This document shows, piece by piece, positions 1 through 9,284 of a DNA stretch of 35,676 nucleotides (its first letter is position 1; each line of letters opens with the position of its first letter). The notes beneath the pieces are model-generated. The model did no database searches and was not told the DNA's origin. It saw nothing but the letters and a program-made list of their open reading frames with translations. Both the position numbers and the translations under genes were made by a program. The stretch is from Candidatus Anaerofilum excrementigallinarum (GTDB lineage: Bacteria; Bacillota; Clostridia; Oscillospirales; Ruminococcaceae): the NCBI GenBank assembly GCA_019115305.1, contig DXDW01000128.1:1-35676 (forward strand). The letters run 5' to 3'.

Positions 1-140
1 CGAACGTCAATTTTTTGGCTTGAATGCAAATTCAAATTGGAAAATAATGTTATTTATTATCCCAGTTTATGGGATTGTAAAGAGGTGTGAGAGCGTCCCA
101 TTGCCTCCCCTGGAGGGGAGTGCAATGGGCAGACTGGTGC

Positions 141-324
141 GGGCGGCGGCATGCGGGCATGCCGCCCTACAGTTGGTACGTTCGGCGGTGGTTGGTGGAA
201 ATCGCCGCTGCCCACGGGCGGCCATAAAGGCCGCCCCTACAGCACGCTTTCAGTTTTTTCGTAGGGGCGGGGTTTATTCCCCGCCCGCGGATTGCAGGGG
301 GCGATTCCGCATCGACCCCTACAG
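141..324. repeat. Cluster of three GTAGGGGC-type palindromic repeats
   Basis: Three GC-rich inverted repeats lie side by side and share a CCCTACAG end. The first pairs 145-154 with 157-166 (GGCGGCATGC), the second pairs 216-223 with 229-236 (GGGCGGCC), and the third pairs 265-272 with 279-286 (GGGCGGGG). The third is also bounded by GTAGGGG (261-267) and CCCCTAC (316-322) as an outer inverted repeat. This looks like a dispersed, probably non-autonomous, intergenic palindrome family. No coding capacity is credible: the 102-codon ORF here simply reads through the palindromes. I see nothing else convincing in 1-140 or 325-416. Confidence 0.75.
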
Positions 325-416
325 ATGAGGTATTTATGGTATATCATATCACCATGTTTCTCCCGTCCATATCCACCGAACGGGGGATTTTACCTCTGAT
401 TTTGGCGCAATAAAAT

Positions 417-442
417 CGCCCTGGGTGGGGGAACCCAGGGCG
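417..442 (-). terminator. Rho-independent terminator of the mgl operon
   Basis: A 10-bp perfect stem (CGCCCTGGGT/ACCCAGGGCG) with a short G-rich loop lies 15 nt beyond the mglC stop codon. On the minus strand it is followed by GATTTTATT. The A-run on its other side could also let it work from the plus strand. Confidence 0.75.
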
Positions 443-456
443 AAAAAACGATGAAA

Positions 457-1512
457 TTACTTGCGAACCAGGTACTTGCGCATATCCAGCGAGCAGGCCG
501 CCAGAATGATGAGACCTTTGATGATGTACTGCAGGTTCGGGTCGATGGACAGGAAGTTCAGGGCAACGAAGATGATACGCAGGACGAACACGCCCAGGAC
601 GATGCCGCTGATCTTACCAGTACCACCAACGAAGCTGACGCCGCCGATAACGCAGGCTGCGATGGCGTCGGACTCGTAGTTGAGGCCGGTGGACTGGGAG
701 ATGGAGCTGATCCGGGCAGCCTCGATGAAGCCGGTGAGGCCGTACATGAGACCGGCCAGGGTGTGCACCATGACGGTGGTCTTGAAGACGTTGACGCCGG
801 AGACGTTGGCAGCCTCAGCGTTGGAGCCGACGGCAAACATGTTCTTGCCGAAGGTGGTCTTGTTCCAGATGAACCACATAACCACGGTGAGCAGGATGGC
901 GTAGAGCACATAGTTGGGGATCTTGACGCTGCCGAAGCTCAGCAGGGGCGGGTCGCCCACTACGAAGTTGCGGTAACCCTGATCCAGGCCGGAGATGGCC
1001 ATGCCCTTGTTGTTGCCCTGCTGCACATACAGCAGCAGCGCGGTGTAGAGGATCAGCTGGGTAGCCAAAGTAACGATGAAGGGATGCAGCTTGAACTTGG
1101 CCACAAAGAAGCCGTTGAAGGCACCGATGGCCGCGCCCAGGGCCACCACGATGAGGATGACCAGGGGGATGGGCAGAGTGCCGATGGAGGGCCACATCTT
1201 GTTGGCGGCGTCGGTAGCCTGGAGCAGCGAAGCAGCCACACAGGCGGTGATGCCCACGGCGCGGCCGGCGCTCAGGTCAGTACCGGTGAGCACGATACAG
1301 CCGGCGATGCCCAGAGCCACAGGCAGATAAGCCGCGGTCAGGCTGAGCAGGTTGACCAGAGAACTGGCCGACAAAAAGCTGGGCTTGGTGACAGCCACAT
1401 AGGCCGCAACCAGCAGCATGATGATGATGAGCGCGTTGTTCAGCAGCCCGTTGCCCACCTTCTGCAAAGTGAGATTCTTGGCGGCGGCAGGCTGTTTGGA
1501 TGTGTTGGTCAT
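457..1512 (-). CDS. mglC: Galactose/methyl-galactoside ABC transporter permease MglC
   Basis: This is the membrane permease of an MglBAC-type sugar importer, moving galactose or a methyl-galactoside-like sugar from the binding protein into the cytoplasm. The 351-residue protein is almost wholly hydrophobic after a polar N-terminus of about 25 residues. It shows the ribose/galactose permease signature GTDLSAGRAVGI near residue 78 and a late GGTGKISGIVLG segment, both typical of this family. Length matches MglC. The ATG is preceded by GAGGAGGTAG. It starts 18 nt after the mglA stop, so the two are co-transcribed. The family assignment is firm. The exact sugar is inferred from its neighbours. 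Confidence 0.9.
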   Translation of the reverse strand: MTNTSKQPAAAKNLTLQKVGNGLLNNALIIIMLLVAAYVAVTKPSFLSASSLVNLLSLTAAYLPVALGIAGCIVLTGTDLSAGRAVGITACVAASLLQATDAANKMWPSIGTLPIPLVILIVVALGAAIGAFNGFFVAKFKLHPFIVTLATQLILYTALLLYVQQGNNKGMAISGLDQGYRNFVVGDPPLLSFGSVKIPNYVLYAILLTVVMWFIWNKTTFGKNMFAVGSNAEAANVSGVNVFKTTVMVHTLAGLMYGLTGFIEAARISSISQSTGLNYESDAIAACVIGGVSFVGGTGKISGIVLGVFVLRIIFVALNFLSIDPNLQYIIKGLIILAACSLDMRKYLVRK

Positions 1513-1530
1513 ATGTACACTACCTCCTCG

Positions 1531-3030
1531 TTACACATACTTGGCCGCCAGCGTCAGGATCTCCTCCTGGCTGGTGGTGCGGGCATCCACCTCGCCGGCC
1601 ACCTGTCCGCCCGACATAACGATGATGCGGTCGCAGACGCCCAGCAGCTCGGGCATTTCGGAGGACACCATGATGACCCCCTTGCCCTCGTTGGCCAGGT
1701 TGATGATCAGCTGATAGATCTCGTATTTGGCGCCCACGTCGATGCCGCGTGTGGGCTCGTCCAGCAAGAGCACCTCGGGGCTGGTGAGCAGCCACCGGCC
1801 GATGATGACCTTCTGCTGGTTGCCGCCCGACAGCGAGCGGATCTGGGTTTTCTGGCTGGGGGTCTTGATGTGCATGGCCTGGATGGACCAATCGGTCTTT
1901 TCGGCCATCTTTTTGTTGCTCAGGCAGACGCCGCCCACCAGATAATCCTTGAGGCTGGAGATGACGGTGTTTTCCCGGATATCCCGGATACCGAAGATAC
2001 CGGTGGCCCGGCGCTCCTCGGTGAGCAGGGCAAAGCCGTTTTTGATGGACTCGCGGGGACTGCGGTTCTGGATCTGTTTGCCATGGAGGGTGATGGTGCC
2101 GCCCTCTCTGGTCATGGCGCCGAACAGGTTTTCCAGCACCTCGGTGCGGCCGGAGCCGTCCAGGCCCGCGATACCCAGCACCTCGCCCTTGCGCAGCTGG
2201 AAGGTAGCGTCCTTCAGGCGGGTATATTTGCCCGCAATGTGCTGCACGTCCAGGATCACTTCGCCGGGTTTGTTGGTCTTGGGCGGGAACCGGTTGGTGA
2301 GTTCGCGGCCCACCATCAGCCGGATGATCTCGTCCATGGTCAGCTCGCCGGCCGGACGGGTGGCCACCCACTGGCCGTCACGCATGATGGTGACGTCGTC
2401 GCTGATGCGCAGGATCTCCTCCATCTTGTGGGAGATGTAGATGATGCCGCAGCCCTTTTTTTTCAGCATATCGATGATGCGGAAGAGGTGCTCCACCTCG
2501 GCCTCGGTGAGGGAGGAGGTGGGCTCGTCGAATACCACGATCTTGGCGTCGTAGCTTACGGCCTTGGCGATCTCCACCATCTGCCGCTGGGATACCGGCA
2601 TGGTGGACATGATGGTGCGGGGATTTACATGAACGTCCAGGGTCTCGAAGATCTCTTTGGTGCGCTTGGCCATACCGGCCTCGTCCACCATGATGCCTGC
2701 CAGCTTGGGGTAACGCCCCAGCCAGAGGTTGTCCTGTACGCTGCGGGTCAGAGCCTGGTTGAGCTCCTGGTGCACCATGGCCACGCCGTTTTCCAGCGCG
2801 TCCTTGGAGTTTTTGAAATCGATCTCTTTGCCTTCCAGGAAGATCTGGCCGGCGTCCTTGCGGTAGATGCCGAACAGACATTTCATCAGGGTGGATTTAC
2901 CTGCGCCGTTTTCACCCATCAGGGCGTGAACGGTGCCGGCCCGCACGGTGAGGTTTACCCCGTCCAGGGCCTTTACGCCGGGAAATTCCTTGCTGATGCC
3001 GCGCATTTCAAGCAGTACCGGCTGCTCCAT
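1531..3030 (-). CDS. mglA: Galactose/methyl-galactoside import ATP-binding protein MglA
   Basis: This is the tandem-domain ATPase that powers the MglBAC importer at the cytoplasmic face. The first nucleotide-binding domain has Walker [10 protein letters not shown] and Walker [11 protein letters not shown]. The second has the degenerate Walker [10 protein letters not shown] usual in this family, a canonical signature LSGGNQQ, and Walker [13 protein letters not shown] chose the ATG at 3030 (499 residues) over the track start at 3057. AAAGGAGG lies 7 nt upstream of the internal ATG, and homologous sequence begins there. It follows mglB after a gap containing hairpins and precedes mglC by 18 nt. 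The product is clear. The cargo is inferred from the adjacent binding protein. Confidence 0.93.
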   Translation of the reverse strand: MEQPVLLEMRGISKEFPGVKALDGVNLTVRAGTVHALMGENGAGKSTLMKCLFGIYRKDAGQIFLEGKEIDFKNSKDALENGVAMVHQELNQALTRSVQDNLWLGRYPKLAGIMVDEAGMAKRTKEIFETLDVHVNPRTIMSTMPVSQRQMVEIAKAVSYDAKIVVFDEPTSSLTEAEVEHLFRIIDMLKKKGCGIIYISHKMEEILRISDDVTIMRDGQWVATRPAGELTMDEIIRLMVGRELTNRFPPKTNKPGEVILDVQHIAGKYTRLKDATFQLRKGEVLGIAGLDGSGRTEVLENLFGAMTREGGTITLHGKQIQNRSPRESIKNGFALLTEERRATGIFGIRDIRENTVISSLKDYLVGGVCLSNKKMAEKTDWSIQAMHIKTPSQKTQIRSLSGGNQQKVIIGRWLLTSPEVLLLDEPTRGIDVGAKYEIYQLIINLANEGKGVIMVSSEMPELLGVCDRIIVMSGGQVAGEVDARTTSQEEILTLAAKYV

Positions 3031-3095
3031 AGGTTTCCTCCTTTCCTGGCCTTGCAAGGGGAAGATTCCCCTTCAAAGCCGCACACCGGCCCAAA

Positions 3096-3161
3096 CGGGG
3101 CCGCCCGGTGGACGGCCCCGCTCGGGCTTTGTGGGGTTTGAACTGCCAAAGCCTTTGGCAG
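3096..3161 (-). promoter_or_regulatory. Intercistronic hairpins between mglB and mglA
   Basis: Two stem-loops lie in the 145-nt gap after mglB, on the transcript strand. A perfect CTGCCAAAG/CTTTGGCAG stem with a 1-nt loop (3143-3161) lies close to the mglB stop. It is followed by a GC-rich CGGGGCCG stem (3096-3120) with only a short TTT after it. Neither has a strong U-tract, so they look like an mRNA-stabilising or attenuating structure that could raise binding protein over ATPase and permease. That role is inferred. Confidence 0.5.
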
Positions 3162-3175
3162 GATGGGCTAAGGAA

Positions 3176-4327
3176 TTAGTCCTCGCTGGTGGCGTCGTAC
3201 ATGGCGTAAGGTACGCGGATCTTGGCCACGTCTTCGTCCACGGTGTACTGATCGGTGTTGGCCATCAGCTCAGCGCCGCTCTGTACGTTCTCTACCAGGG
3301 TGATCATGGTGGAAGCCATGCCCACGGCGTCCTGCTTGATGGAGCCGGTCATGTTGCCAGCCTTGATGAGGGCCTTGGCGGAATCGGTGGCGTCAACGCC
3401 GAACACGGGGATGATGGTGGTGCCTTCGCCGTTGTTGTAGCCAACATTCTGCAGGGCAGCGATAGCGCCTTCGGCCATGCCGTCGTTGTTGCAGATGATC
3501 AGCTCAACCATGTTGTTGTTGTCCTTGTTGTAGGAACCCAGCAGAGTGACCATGTAGTCGTTGGCGGCCTGCTGGCTCCACTTGCCGTTGGCGTCCACCA
3601 GGTACTTGGTGGTGGCGTTGGCGTCGTAGTAGGCCAGTTCGGGCTTGCCGGCTTCGGTCAGGATAGCGTTGGCGTCCTCAACAGAGTACTGGGTGCGGGC
3701 TTCGGCCTCGGCGTTGCCTTCCTGGCCCTTGAACAGCACGTAGGAGATGGTGCCGTCGCCGTTCAGATCCACGTCGTCATAGTGCTCCAGCAGGTAGTTG
3801 CCGATCATTTCGCCCTGCATATGGCCGGCGTCGGGAGCGTTGGTGCCCACGAAAGCGCACTTGTCATAGCTGTTGATCACGTCGTTGTCGGCCACTTCGC
3901 GGTTGAAGAAGATCACGGGGATACCGGCGGTGCGGGCGGCTTCCACGATGTCCTTGGCGGGATCGGAGGTGGAGGTCTCCACGATGTTGACGATGAGCAG
4001 GTCAGAACCGGCGGTGATAGCGGTGTTCACCTGGTCGGTCTGGGTGGGCTGGCTGCCGGCGGCATCCCAGTTGTTGGGCTCGATGCCCAGTTTGCCCAGC
4101 TGCTCGTCCATGGAAGCGCGGACGCTGGAGATGTACACATCGGAGAAGTCATAATAGAAAACGTCTACCCGCATGGCATCGCCTTCGGCGGCGGGCTGGC
4201 TTTCACCGGTGGCGGGAGCGCTGCCGGAATTGCCAGCAGCGGCGCTGCTGCTGTCGCCGCCGGAGCAGCCGGCCAGCACGCCGACCAGCATCATGGCGGA
4301 CAGAGCGAGAGCAAGTTTCTTTTTCAT
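3176..4327 (-). CDS. mglB: Galactose/glucose-binding lipoprotein MglB
   Basis: This is the surface-tethered solute-binding protein that captures the sugar and delivers it to MglC. The N-terminus is a lipoprotein signal ending in a lipobox (VLAGC) followed by a Ser/Gly/Ala-rich linker. The mature part is a two-lobe periplasmic-binding fold. A DLNGDGTISYVLFKGQ stretch matches the calcium-binding loop of enterobacterial MglB, which separates it from ribose- or xylose-binding relatives. The ATG at 4327 is preceded by AGGAGG. The longer track ORF adds 15 residues ahead of the signal peptide and is unlikely. It is first gene of the operon mglB-mglA-mglC. The 383-residue length fits Gram-positive MglB. 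Confidence 0.9.
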   Translation of the reverse strand: MKKKLALALSAMMLVGVLAGCSGGDSSSAAAGNSGSAPATGESQPAAEGDAMRVDVFYYDFSDVYISSVRASMDEQLGKLGIEPNNWDAAGSQPTQTDQVNTAITAGSDLLIVNIVETSTSDPAKDIVEAARTAGIPVIFFNREVADNDVINSYDKCAFVGTNAPDAGHMQGEMIGNYLLEHYDDVDLNGDGTISYVLFKGQEGNAEAEARTQYSVEDANAILTEAGKPELAYYDANATTKYLVDANGKWSQQAANDYMVTLLGSYNKDNNNMVELIICNNDGMAEGAIAALQNVGYNNGEGTTIIPVFGVDATDSAKALIKAGNMTGSIKQDAVGMASTMITLVENVQSGAELMANTDQYTVDEDVAKIRVPYAMYDATSED

Positions 4328-4408
4328 GTTGTTTACCTCCTGATAGGTTGGTTGCCTGTTGGGGCGTTTCACTGGGTTTGAGGACCCGCGGGCCCTCTCG
4401 TTGTTTTT

Positions 4409-4448
4409 ATTGTACTCGGACTAAGGCGCAAAAACGATAGAAATTTCT
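4409..4448 (-). promoter_or_regulatory. Putative mglB promoter and operator
   Basis: On the minus strand TACAAT (4409-4414) lies about 80 nt before the mglB ATG. The -35 region 17 bp upstream (TCGTTT) is poor. A perfect 10-bp palindrome, AGAAATTTCT, sits just upstream at 4439-4448. A weak -35 with an adjacent palindrome fits a regulated sugar promoter. The assignment is only a pattern match. The rest of 4449-4564 is AT-rich and I see no gene in it. Confidence 0.35.
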
Positions 4449-4564
4449 TTGGTCATCTAGCAAAAAACTTTTCTTTTTCACTAAAAGAATTTTACTGTTT
4501 TTTCATTTTTATGGGCAGATAGCACAATATATATAGGATATATTTTCTATACCGCCCAAAAAGG

Positions 4565-4601
4565 CAAAAAAACAGCGCTCCTGCGAAAACAGAAGCGCTG
4601 T
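4565..4601 (-). terminator. Rho-independent terminator
   Basis: The stem ACAGCGCT/AGCGCTGT (4572-4579 with 4594-4601) is followed on the minus strand by a run of seven T. It lies 10 nt past the stop of the truncated TPR-type gene, so it is probably that gene's original terminator. It also separates it from the mgl operon. Confidence 0.75.
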
Positions 4602-4610
4602 AAATATCTT

Positions 4611-5190
4611 TTATTTTTCCCGGGGCAGCACCCGGTCCATGGAATTGAAATTGAAGAAATGAGGGATGGGCAGATATCGGCCCCGGCGGCTGTACTGGAT
4701 GTCCTGCCAGAGATACCCGATGGAGCTGTCGCATTCCCGGATATCCGCCAGCTCCAGACCGCCCTGCCCTTCCAGCTCGGCCAGGGCGTCTTCCTCCCGG
4801 CCCAGCTTGTGGAGGGCCAGCGCCCGGCAGAAGCGCACCCGGCTGTCGGCGGCCAGGTCCGCGGGCATTTCATCGATCTGTTCCAGCATTTCCCGCCAGG
4901 CCTCGGCGGCGGTGTATACCTCCAGCCCCGCTTTGGCGTAGGCCAGATCGTTGCCGCAAAGGGCAAAGCCCTGGGCCATGCGCTTGGCCGCTGCCTTCCG
5001 GCGTCCCCGGACCAGCTCATACACCGCCGCCAGATACAGCCCGCAGGGGGTGGGCCGCAAAGCCAGAGAGCGGTGCAGCGCCCCCTTTCCTCCCACAGGC
5101 TGCCGAGGCCGGAAACCCACGGCAGAGGGCGGTATTTTCCCCTTCCGGCAGGCAAAAAAGGGGCGGCATTCCCCCCATCCTCTCCCTTTC
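4611..5190 (-). pseudogene. 3' remnant of a TPR-type (DUF5107-like) protein
   Basis: The last ~140-190 codons read as a real protein end with TPR-like helices: LYLAAVYELVRG, then RALALHKLGREEDALAELEG. A C-terminal block follows containing LADIRECDSSIGYLW and LPIPHFFNFNSM. This resembles the tail of the long DUF5107 tetratricopeptide proteins, which commonly end with a D-R-E-G-x-x-S-L-x-x-L-W block and a short P-x-x-F-D-F-R-M motif. No acceptable start codon or ribosome site exists near 5190. The frame only stays open because it continues as an antisense shadow through the ABC transporter gene. The bulk of the original gene (normally several hundred to ~1,000 residues) is absent. The promoter of the next gene lies where the missing part would begin. 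Family recalled by eye, moderate confidence. Confidence 0.5.
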
Positions 5191-5192
5191 GA

Positions 5193-5221
5193 TTGACAAT
5201 GTCTGTGAAAGGCGGTACGAT
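5193..5221 (+). promoter_or_regulatory. Sigma-A-type promoter of the MacB-like ABC transporter
   Basis: A perfect TTGACA (5193-5198) and TACGAT (5216-5221) are separated by 17 bp, about 90 nt ahead of the transporter ATG. The strong, near-consensus form suggests constitutive expression. Confidence 0.7.
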
Positions 5222-5309
5222 TATTTTTATATTGCTTTTTTATCGTTGACGGCCGCCGCCGACCCCGGCGGGGCCAGAGCCGAGTTTGACAGAAGAAGGA
5301 TTTCATTTT

Positions 5310-8300
5310 ATGCTGCAGATCAAGGATATACGCAAAAAATACGTCACCGGACCGCTGGTGCAGAAGGCCCTGGACGGGGTGAGCCTGGCCTTCCGGGACA
5401 GCGAGTTCGTGGCCATTCTGGGCCCCAGCGGCTCGGGCAAAACCACTTTGCTGAACATCATCGGCGGTCTGGACCGGTACGACAGCGGCGATCTGATTAT
5501 CAACGGCATCTCCACCAAGAAATACAAGGACCGGGACTGGGATTCCTACCGCAACCACACCATCGGCTTTGTATTCCAGAGCTATAACCTCATCCCCCAC
5601 CAGACGGTGCTGGCCAACGTGGAGCTGGCCCTGACCATCTCGGGCGTATCCAAAAAGGAGCGCCGCCAGCGGGCGGTGCGGGCGCTGGAGCAGGTGGGGC
5701 TGGGCAACCAGCTGCACAAGCGGCCCAACCAGATGTCGGGCGGACAGATGCAGCGGGTGGCCATCGCCCGGGCCCTGGTCAACGACCCCGACATTCTGCT
5801 GGCCGACGAGCCCACCGGCGCTTTGGACAGCGACACCAGCGTGCAGGTGATGGAGCTGCTCAAGGAGGTGGCCGCCACCCGGCTGGTGATCATGGTCACC
5901 CACAACCCCGAGCTGGCCCAGGAGTACGCCAGCCGCATCGTCACCCTGCGGGACGGCCTGATCCAGACCGATTCCGACCCCTTCCAGCCCTCGGTCCAGG
6001 CGCCGGCGGTGCACAAGAATATGGGCCGGTCCTCCATGTCTCTGCTCACGGCCCTGTCCTTGAGCTTCAACAACCTGCGCACCAAAAAGGCCCGCACGCT
6101 GCTCACCAGCTTTGCGGGCTCCATCGGCATCATCGGCATCGCTTTGATCCTCTCGCTGTCCAACGGCGTAAACCAGTACATCCAGTCGGTGGAGGAGGAG
6201 ACCCTGTCGGAATATCCGCTGCAGATCCAGAGCACCGGCCTGGACCTCACCTCCATGATGGTCACCGCCGCCAGCGGACACGACTCTTCCAGCTCCGACC
6301 AGGTGACGGTGAACCAGTCTGTGGCCGCCATGTTCTCCGGCTTCAGCTCCAACGACCTGGCCTCCTTCAAGGCCTTTCTGGACAGCGGCGAAAGCGGCAT
6401 CCAGCCCTATGTCAGCGCTGTGGAATACACCTACAACGTATCCCCCCAGATCTGGCGCATCGAGGAGGACGAGGCCCGGCAGGTGCACCCCGACACCTCC
6501 TTTTCGGCCATGGGCCTGGGCTCTTCGGGCAGCAGCAACAGCCTCATGAGCATGGCCACCAGCACCGACGTATTTTATCAGATGCCCCGCAGCACCTCCC
6601 TGTTTGAGGAACAGTACGAGGTCAAGGCCGGCCGCTGGCCCGAAAGCTGGAACGAGTGCGTGGTGGCGCTCACCTCCTCCGGTTCCATCAACGACCAGCT
6701 TCTCTACACGTTGGGCCTGCGGGACAGCGACGAGCTGGAGGAGATGATCCGCCAGTTTTTGGCCGAGGAAAACGTGGATGTGCCCACCGACGACCGCCAG
6801 TACACCTACGACGACTTTCTGGGGGTGGAGTTCCGGCTGGTGAACGCCGCCGACTACTACACCTACGATGAAGAATACCAGGTGTGGACCGACCACTCCC
6901 AGGATGCCGCCTACATGCTGGATCTGGCCAAAAAGGGCGAGCCCCTCACGGTGGTGGGGGTGGTGCAGCCCGCCGAAGGGGCCAACGCCACCGCCCTGCG
7001 CAGCGGCATCGCCTACCCCGCCTCCCTCACCGAGCGGGTGATCGACCAGGCGGCGGCCAGCGAGATCGTTTCCCGCCAGCTGGAGCAGCCCGGGGTAGAT
7101 GTATTTTCCGGCGACGAATTCGGCACCAAAAAGGAAACGGAATTCGACATGGGCTCTCTGTTCACCGTGGACGAAAAGGCGCTGCAAAAGGCCTTTGCCG
7201 TGGACGAGAGCAAGCTCACCGCCGGGCTGGGGGATTCGCTGCAGCTGGACCTGTCCGGCATTGACCTGGGCGGCATGATCGACCCCGACGCCATGGCCAG
7301 CCAGCTGCCCGAGCTGCCCGCCCCCGACCTGGCGGCCATTCTCAGCCAGCTGGACCTGCAGATCTCCCCCGAGGGCATCTCCGCCTCTTTGGAAAAGCTG
7401 CTGGCGGGCTACGGCGACTATGCCGCCAGCCACCCCGAGGCCAACTACTCTCAGCTGGGCCAGCAGTTTATGGATTATCTGGAAACCGACGACGCCCAGC
7501 AGCGCCTTGCCGACGCATTGGAAGCCCTGCTGGAGGAAAGCGGCCAGCTGGAACTGCCGGCAGAAAAGCTGCAGCAGCTGATCGTGGAGATCCTGGAAGG
7601 ATACCCCGAATTTGCCCAGCAGAACGGCTACACCGACCCTGACAAGTTCAGCGAATATCTGGCCCTCTATCTCCAGACCCCCGAGGTGCAGCAGCAGCTG
7701 GAGCTGGCCCGCACCCAGCTGCTGGAACTGGCCGAAGGCGCCCTGGACCTGACCGCCGACCAGGCCGCTGTGCTGGCCCAGAGCCTGCTGGAGGGATACC
7801 AGCAATACGCTGCCGCCAACGGCCTGCCTGACCCCGCCCGGATGGGAGAGCATTTCCTGGCCTATCTGCAAACCCCCGAAGCCACCCAGATGCTGCTGGA
7901 AGGGCTGCAGGCCACCATCAATATGGAGGCCCTGGAACAGCAGCTGGGCACCATCATGCAGGGATACATGCAGTCCACCGTCACCGCCGTGGGCCAGGCC
8001 ATCCAGAGCCAGCTGACCGGCGCCATGAAGCAGGCCGCGGGGCAGATCGCCTCGGCCATTGAACAATCCATGGTGTCCGCCATGAGCCAGATGGGCAAAA
8101 ACTTCCAGAACGCCTTCCAGATCGACACCGACGCTTTCTCCGCCGCCATCCAGGTGAACATGGATGCCGACCAGATGCAGGAGGTGCTGCTCTCCATGTT
8201 CTCGGCTCAGGACGCCACCTACGAGGGCAACCTGAAAAAGCTGGGCTACGCCGACCTGGCCGAGCCCTCGGGCATCAACATCTATCCCCTGGACTTTGAA

Positions 8301-8840
8301 AGCAAGGAAAAGGTGCTGGACATTCTGGATGGCTACAACCAGCGCATGGAGGACTCCGGCCAGGAGGAAAAGGTGATCCGCTACACCGACGTGGTGGGCA
8401 CTTTGATGACCTCGGTCACCGACATCATCAACGTCATCAGCTATGTACTGGTGGCCTTTGTGGCCATCTCGCTGGTGGTGTCCTCCATCATGATCGGCGT
8501 CATCACCTATATCAGCGTGCTGGAGAGGAAAAAGGAGATCGGCATTCTGCGGGCCATCGGCGCATCCAAGCGCAATGTGTCCCAGGTGTTCAACGCCGAG
8601 ACCTTCATCATCGGCCTGTGCGCCGGCGTCATCGGCATCGGCATCACGCTGCTGGCTTTGATCCCCGCCAACCAGTTCATCCACTACCTGGCCGGCAGCA
8701 GCGAGATCAACGCCATCCTGCCCGCCGGGGCCGCCGTGGCGCTGATTCTGCTCAGCGTGCTGCTCACCTTGCTGGGCGGGCTTATCCCCTCCCGCAAGGC
8801 CGCCAAGAGCGACCCGGTCACCGCACTGCGCACCGAATAA
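5310..8840 (+). CDS. MacB/FtsX-type ABC transporter, fused ATPase-permease with giant ectodomain
   Basis: This is a single-chain ABC exporter-like protein of 1,176 residues. Residues 1-225 form the ATPase: Walker [10 protein letters not shown] (38-46), signature MSGGQMQRV, Walker [14 protein letters not shown] and H-loop VTHNPE. A first transmembrane helix near 270-290 precedes an extracellular part of about 740 residues. Three more helices and an FtsX-type C-terminus ([18 protein letters not shown], then [14 protein letters not shown]) follow. The ectodomain carries three tandem helical repeats of about 65 residues (685-880). MacB-like proteins act by mechanotransmission rather than classic transport, for example in lipoprotein or peptide handling and drug resistance. 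The substrate here is unknown. I preferred ATG 5310 (AGAAGGA upstream) to the TTG at 5286. It stands alone with its own promoter and terminator. Confidence 0.85.
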   Translation: MLQIKDIRKKYVTGPLVQKALDGVSLAFRDSEFVAILGPSGSGKTTLLNIIGGLDRYDSGDLIINGISTKKYKDRDWDSYRNHTIGFVFQSYNLIPHQTVLANVELALTISGVSKKERRQRAVRALEQVGLGNQLHKRPNQMSGGQMQRVAIARALVNDPDILLADEPTGALDSDTSVQVMELLKEVAATRLVIMVTHNPELAQEYASRIVTLRDGLIQTDSDPFQPSVQAPAVHKNMGRSSMSLLTALSLSFNNLRTKKARTLLTSFAGSIGIIGIALILSLSNGVNQYIQSVEEETLSEYPLQIQSTGLDLTSMMVTAASGHDSSSSDQVTVNQSVAAMFSGFSSNDLASFKAFLDSGESGIQPYVSAVEYTYNVSPQIWRIEEDEARQVHPDTSFSAMGLGSSGSSNSLMSMATSTDVFYQMPRSTSLFEEQYEVKAGRWPESWNECVVALTSSGSINDQLLYTLGLRDSDELEEMIRQFLAEENVDVPTDDRQYTYDDFLGVEFRLVNAADYYTYDEEYQVWTDHSQDAAYMLDLAKKGEPLTVVGVVQPAEGANATALRSGIAYPASLTERVIDQAAASEIVSRQLEQPGVDVFSGDEFGTKKETEFDMGSLFTVDEKALQKAFAVDESKLTAGLGDSLQLDLSGIDLGGMIDPDAMASQLPELPAPDLAAILSQLDLQISPEGISASLEKLLAGYGDYAASHPEANYSQLGQQFMDYLETDDAQQRLADALEALLEESGQLELPAEKLQQLIVEILEGYPEFAQQNGYTDPDKFSEYLALYLQTPEVQQQLELARTQLLELAEGALDLTADQAAVLAQSLLEGYQQYAAANGLPDPARMGEHFLAYLQTPEATQMLLEGLQATINMEALEQQLGTIMQGYMQSTVTAVGQAIQSQLTGAMKQAAGQIASAIEQSMVSAMSQMGKNFQNAFQIDTDAFSAAIQVNMDADQMQEVLLSMFSAQDATYEGNLKKLGYADLAEPSGINIYPLDFESKEKVLDILDGYNQRMEDSGQEEKVIRYTDVVGTLMTSVTDIINVISYVLVAFVAISLVVSSIMIGVITYISVLERKKEIGILRAIGASKRNVSQVFNAETFIIGLCAGVIGIGITLLALIPANQFIHYLAGSSEINAILPAGAAVALILLSVLLTLLGGLIPSRKAAKSDPVTALRTE

Positions 8841-8860
8841 ACCACATCCAAACCATGGCA

Positions 8861-8899
8861 AAGGGCCGCGGAGAAATGGCTTCTCCGCGGCCCTTTTTG
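8861..8899 (+). terminator. Rho-independent terminator of the ABC transporter
   Basis: A perfect 15-bp stem, AAGGGCCGCGGAGAA (8861-8875) with its complement (8881-8895), closes on a 5-nt loop and runs into TTTTT. It lies 20 nt after the stop codon. Confidence 0.9.
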
Positions 8900-8939
8900 A
8901 AAAGGATGATGAGAGGATGGCAGATGGATCAAGGCGCCC

Positions 8940-9284
8940 TCAGCGGGAAAATGGCCCCGCCCCCGAGGCCACGTAGCCGCCGTCACAGAGGATGTCGGCG
9001 CCGGTGAGATAGCCCATGGCCGGGTCGGCACAGGCGGCATAGAGGGCGGCGATCTCCTCGGGGCGGCCGGGGCGCTTGATGGCGTTGAACTTGAGGTAGC
9101 TGCCGGCCTCCTGGGCCTCCAGCTCCCCCATGGGGGTGTCGAAGTTGCCCGGGGTGATGGACAGCACCCGCACCCCCTTGGCCCCGAACCGGGCGGCCTG
9201 GTGTCTGGCGTACCAGATGACGAAATATTTGGAGATGGCATAGGCGGCCCCCGTCCGGGCGTTTTTGGGCAGCAGATTCACCCG
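8940..9284 (-). pseudogene. C-terminal half of a short-chain dehydrogenase/reductase, 5' truncated
   Basis: The frame shows the second half of a classical SDR: the active-site Y-x-x-x-K (AYAISKYF), the VRVLSITPGNFDTPMG segment after it, the GRPEEIA helix, and the TGADILCDGG end. The N-terminal Rossmann part with the glycine-rich cofactor motif and the catalytic serine are missing, about 130-150 residues. The track ORF continues upstream only as nonsense antisense to the histidine kinase. The break at about 9275-9290 coincides with the break of the response regulator on the other strand. The product cannot bind NAD(P) in the normal way. The SDR family call is firm; the substrate is unknown. 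Confidence 0.75.

Noticed and set aside
20-328. 102-codon ORF at the left edge
   Set aside because: It runs through the GTAGGGGC palindromes and has no ribosome site or homology features.
451-3141. 896-codon plus-strand ORF
   Set aside because: It is antisense to mglA and mglC, with His/Gly/Asp-rich low-complexity sequence and no recognisable motif. It is a by-product of GC-rich codon use on the other strand.
5200-8861. N-terminal part of the 1,416-codon minus-strand ORF
   Set aside because: It mirrors the MacB-like transporter codon for codon and has no domain. Only its last ~190 codons (4611-5190) look like true protein, listed as a pseudogene.
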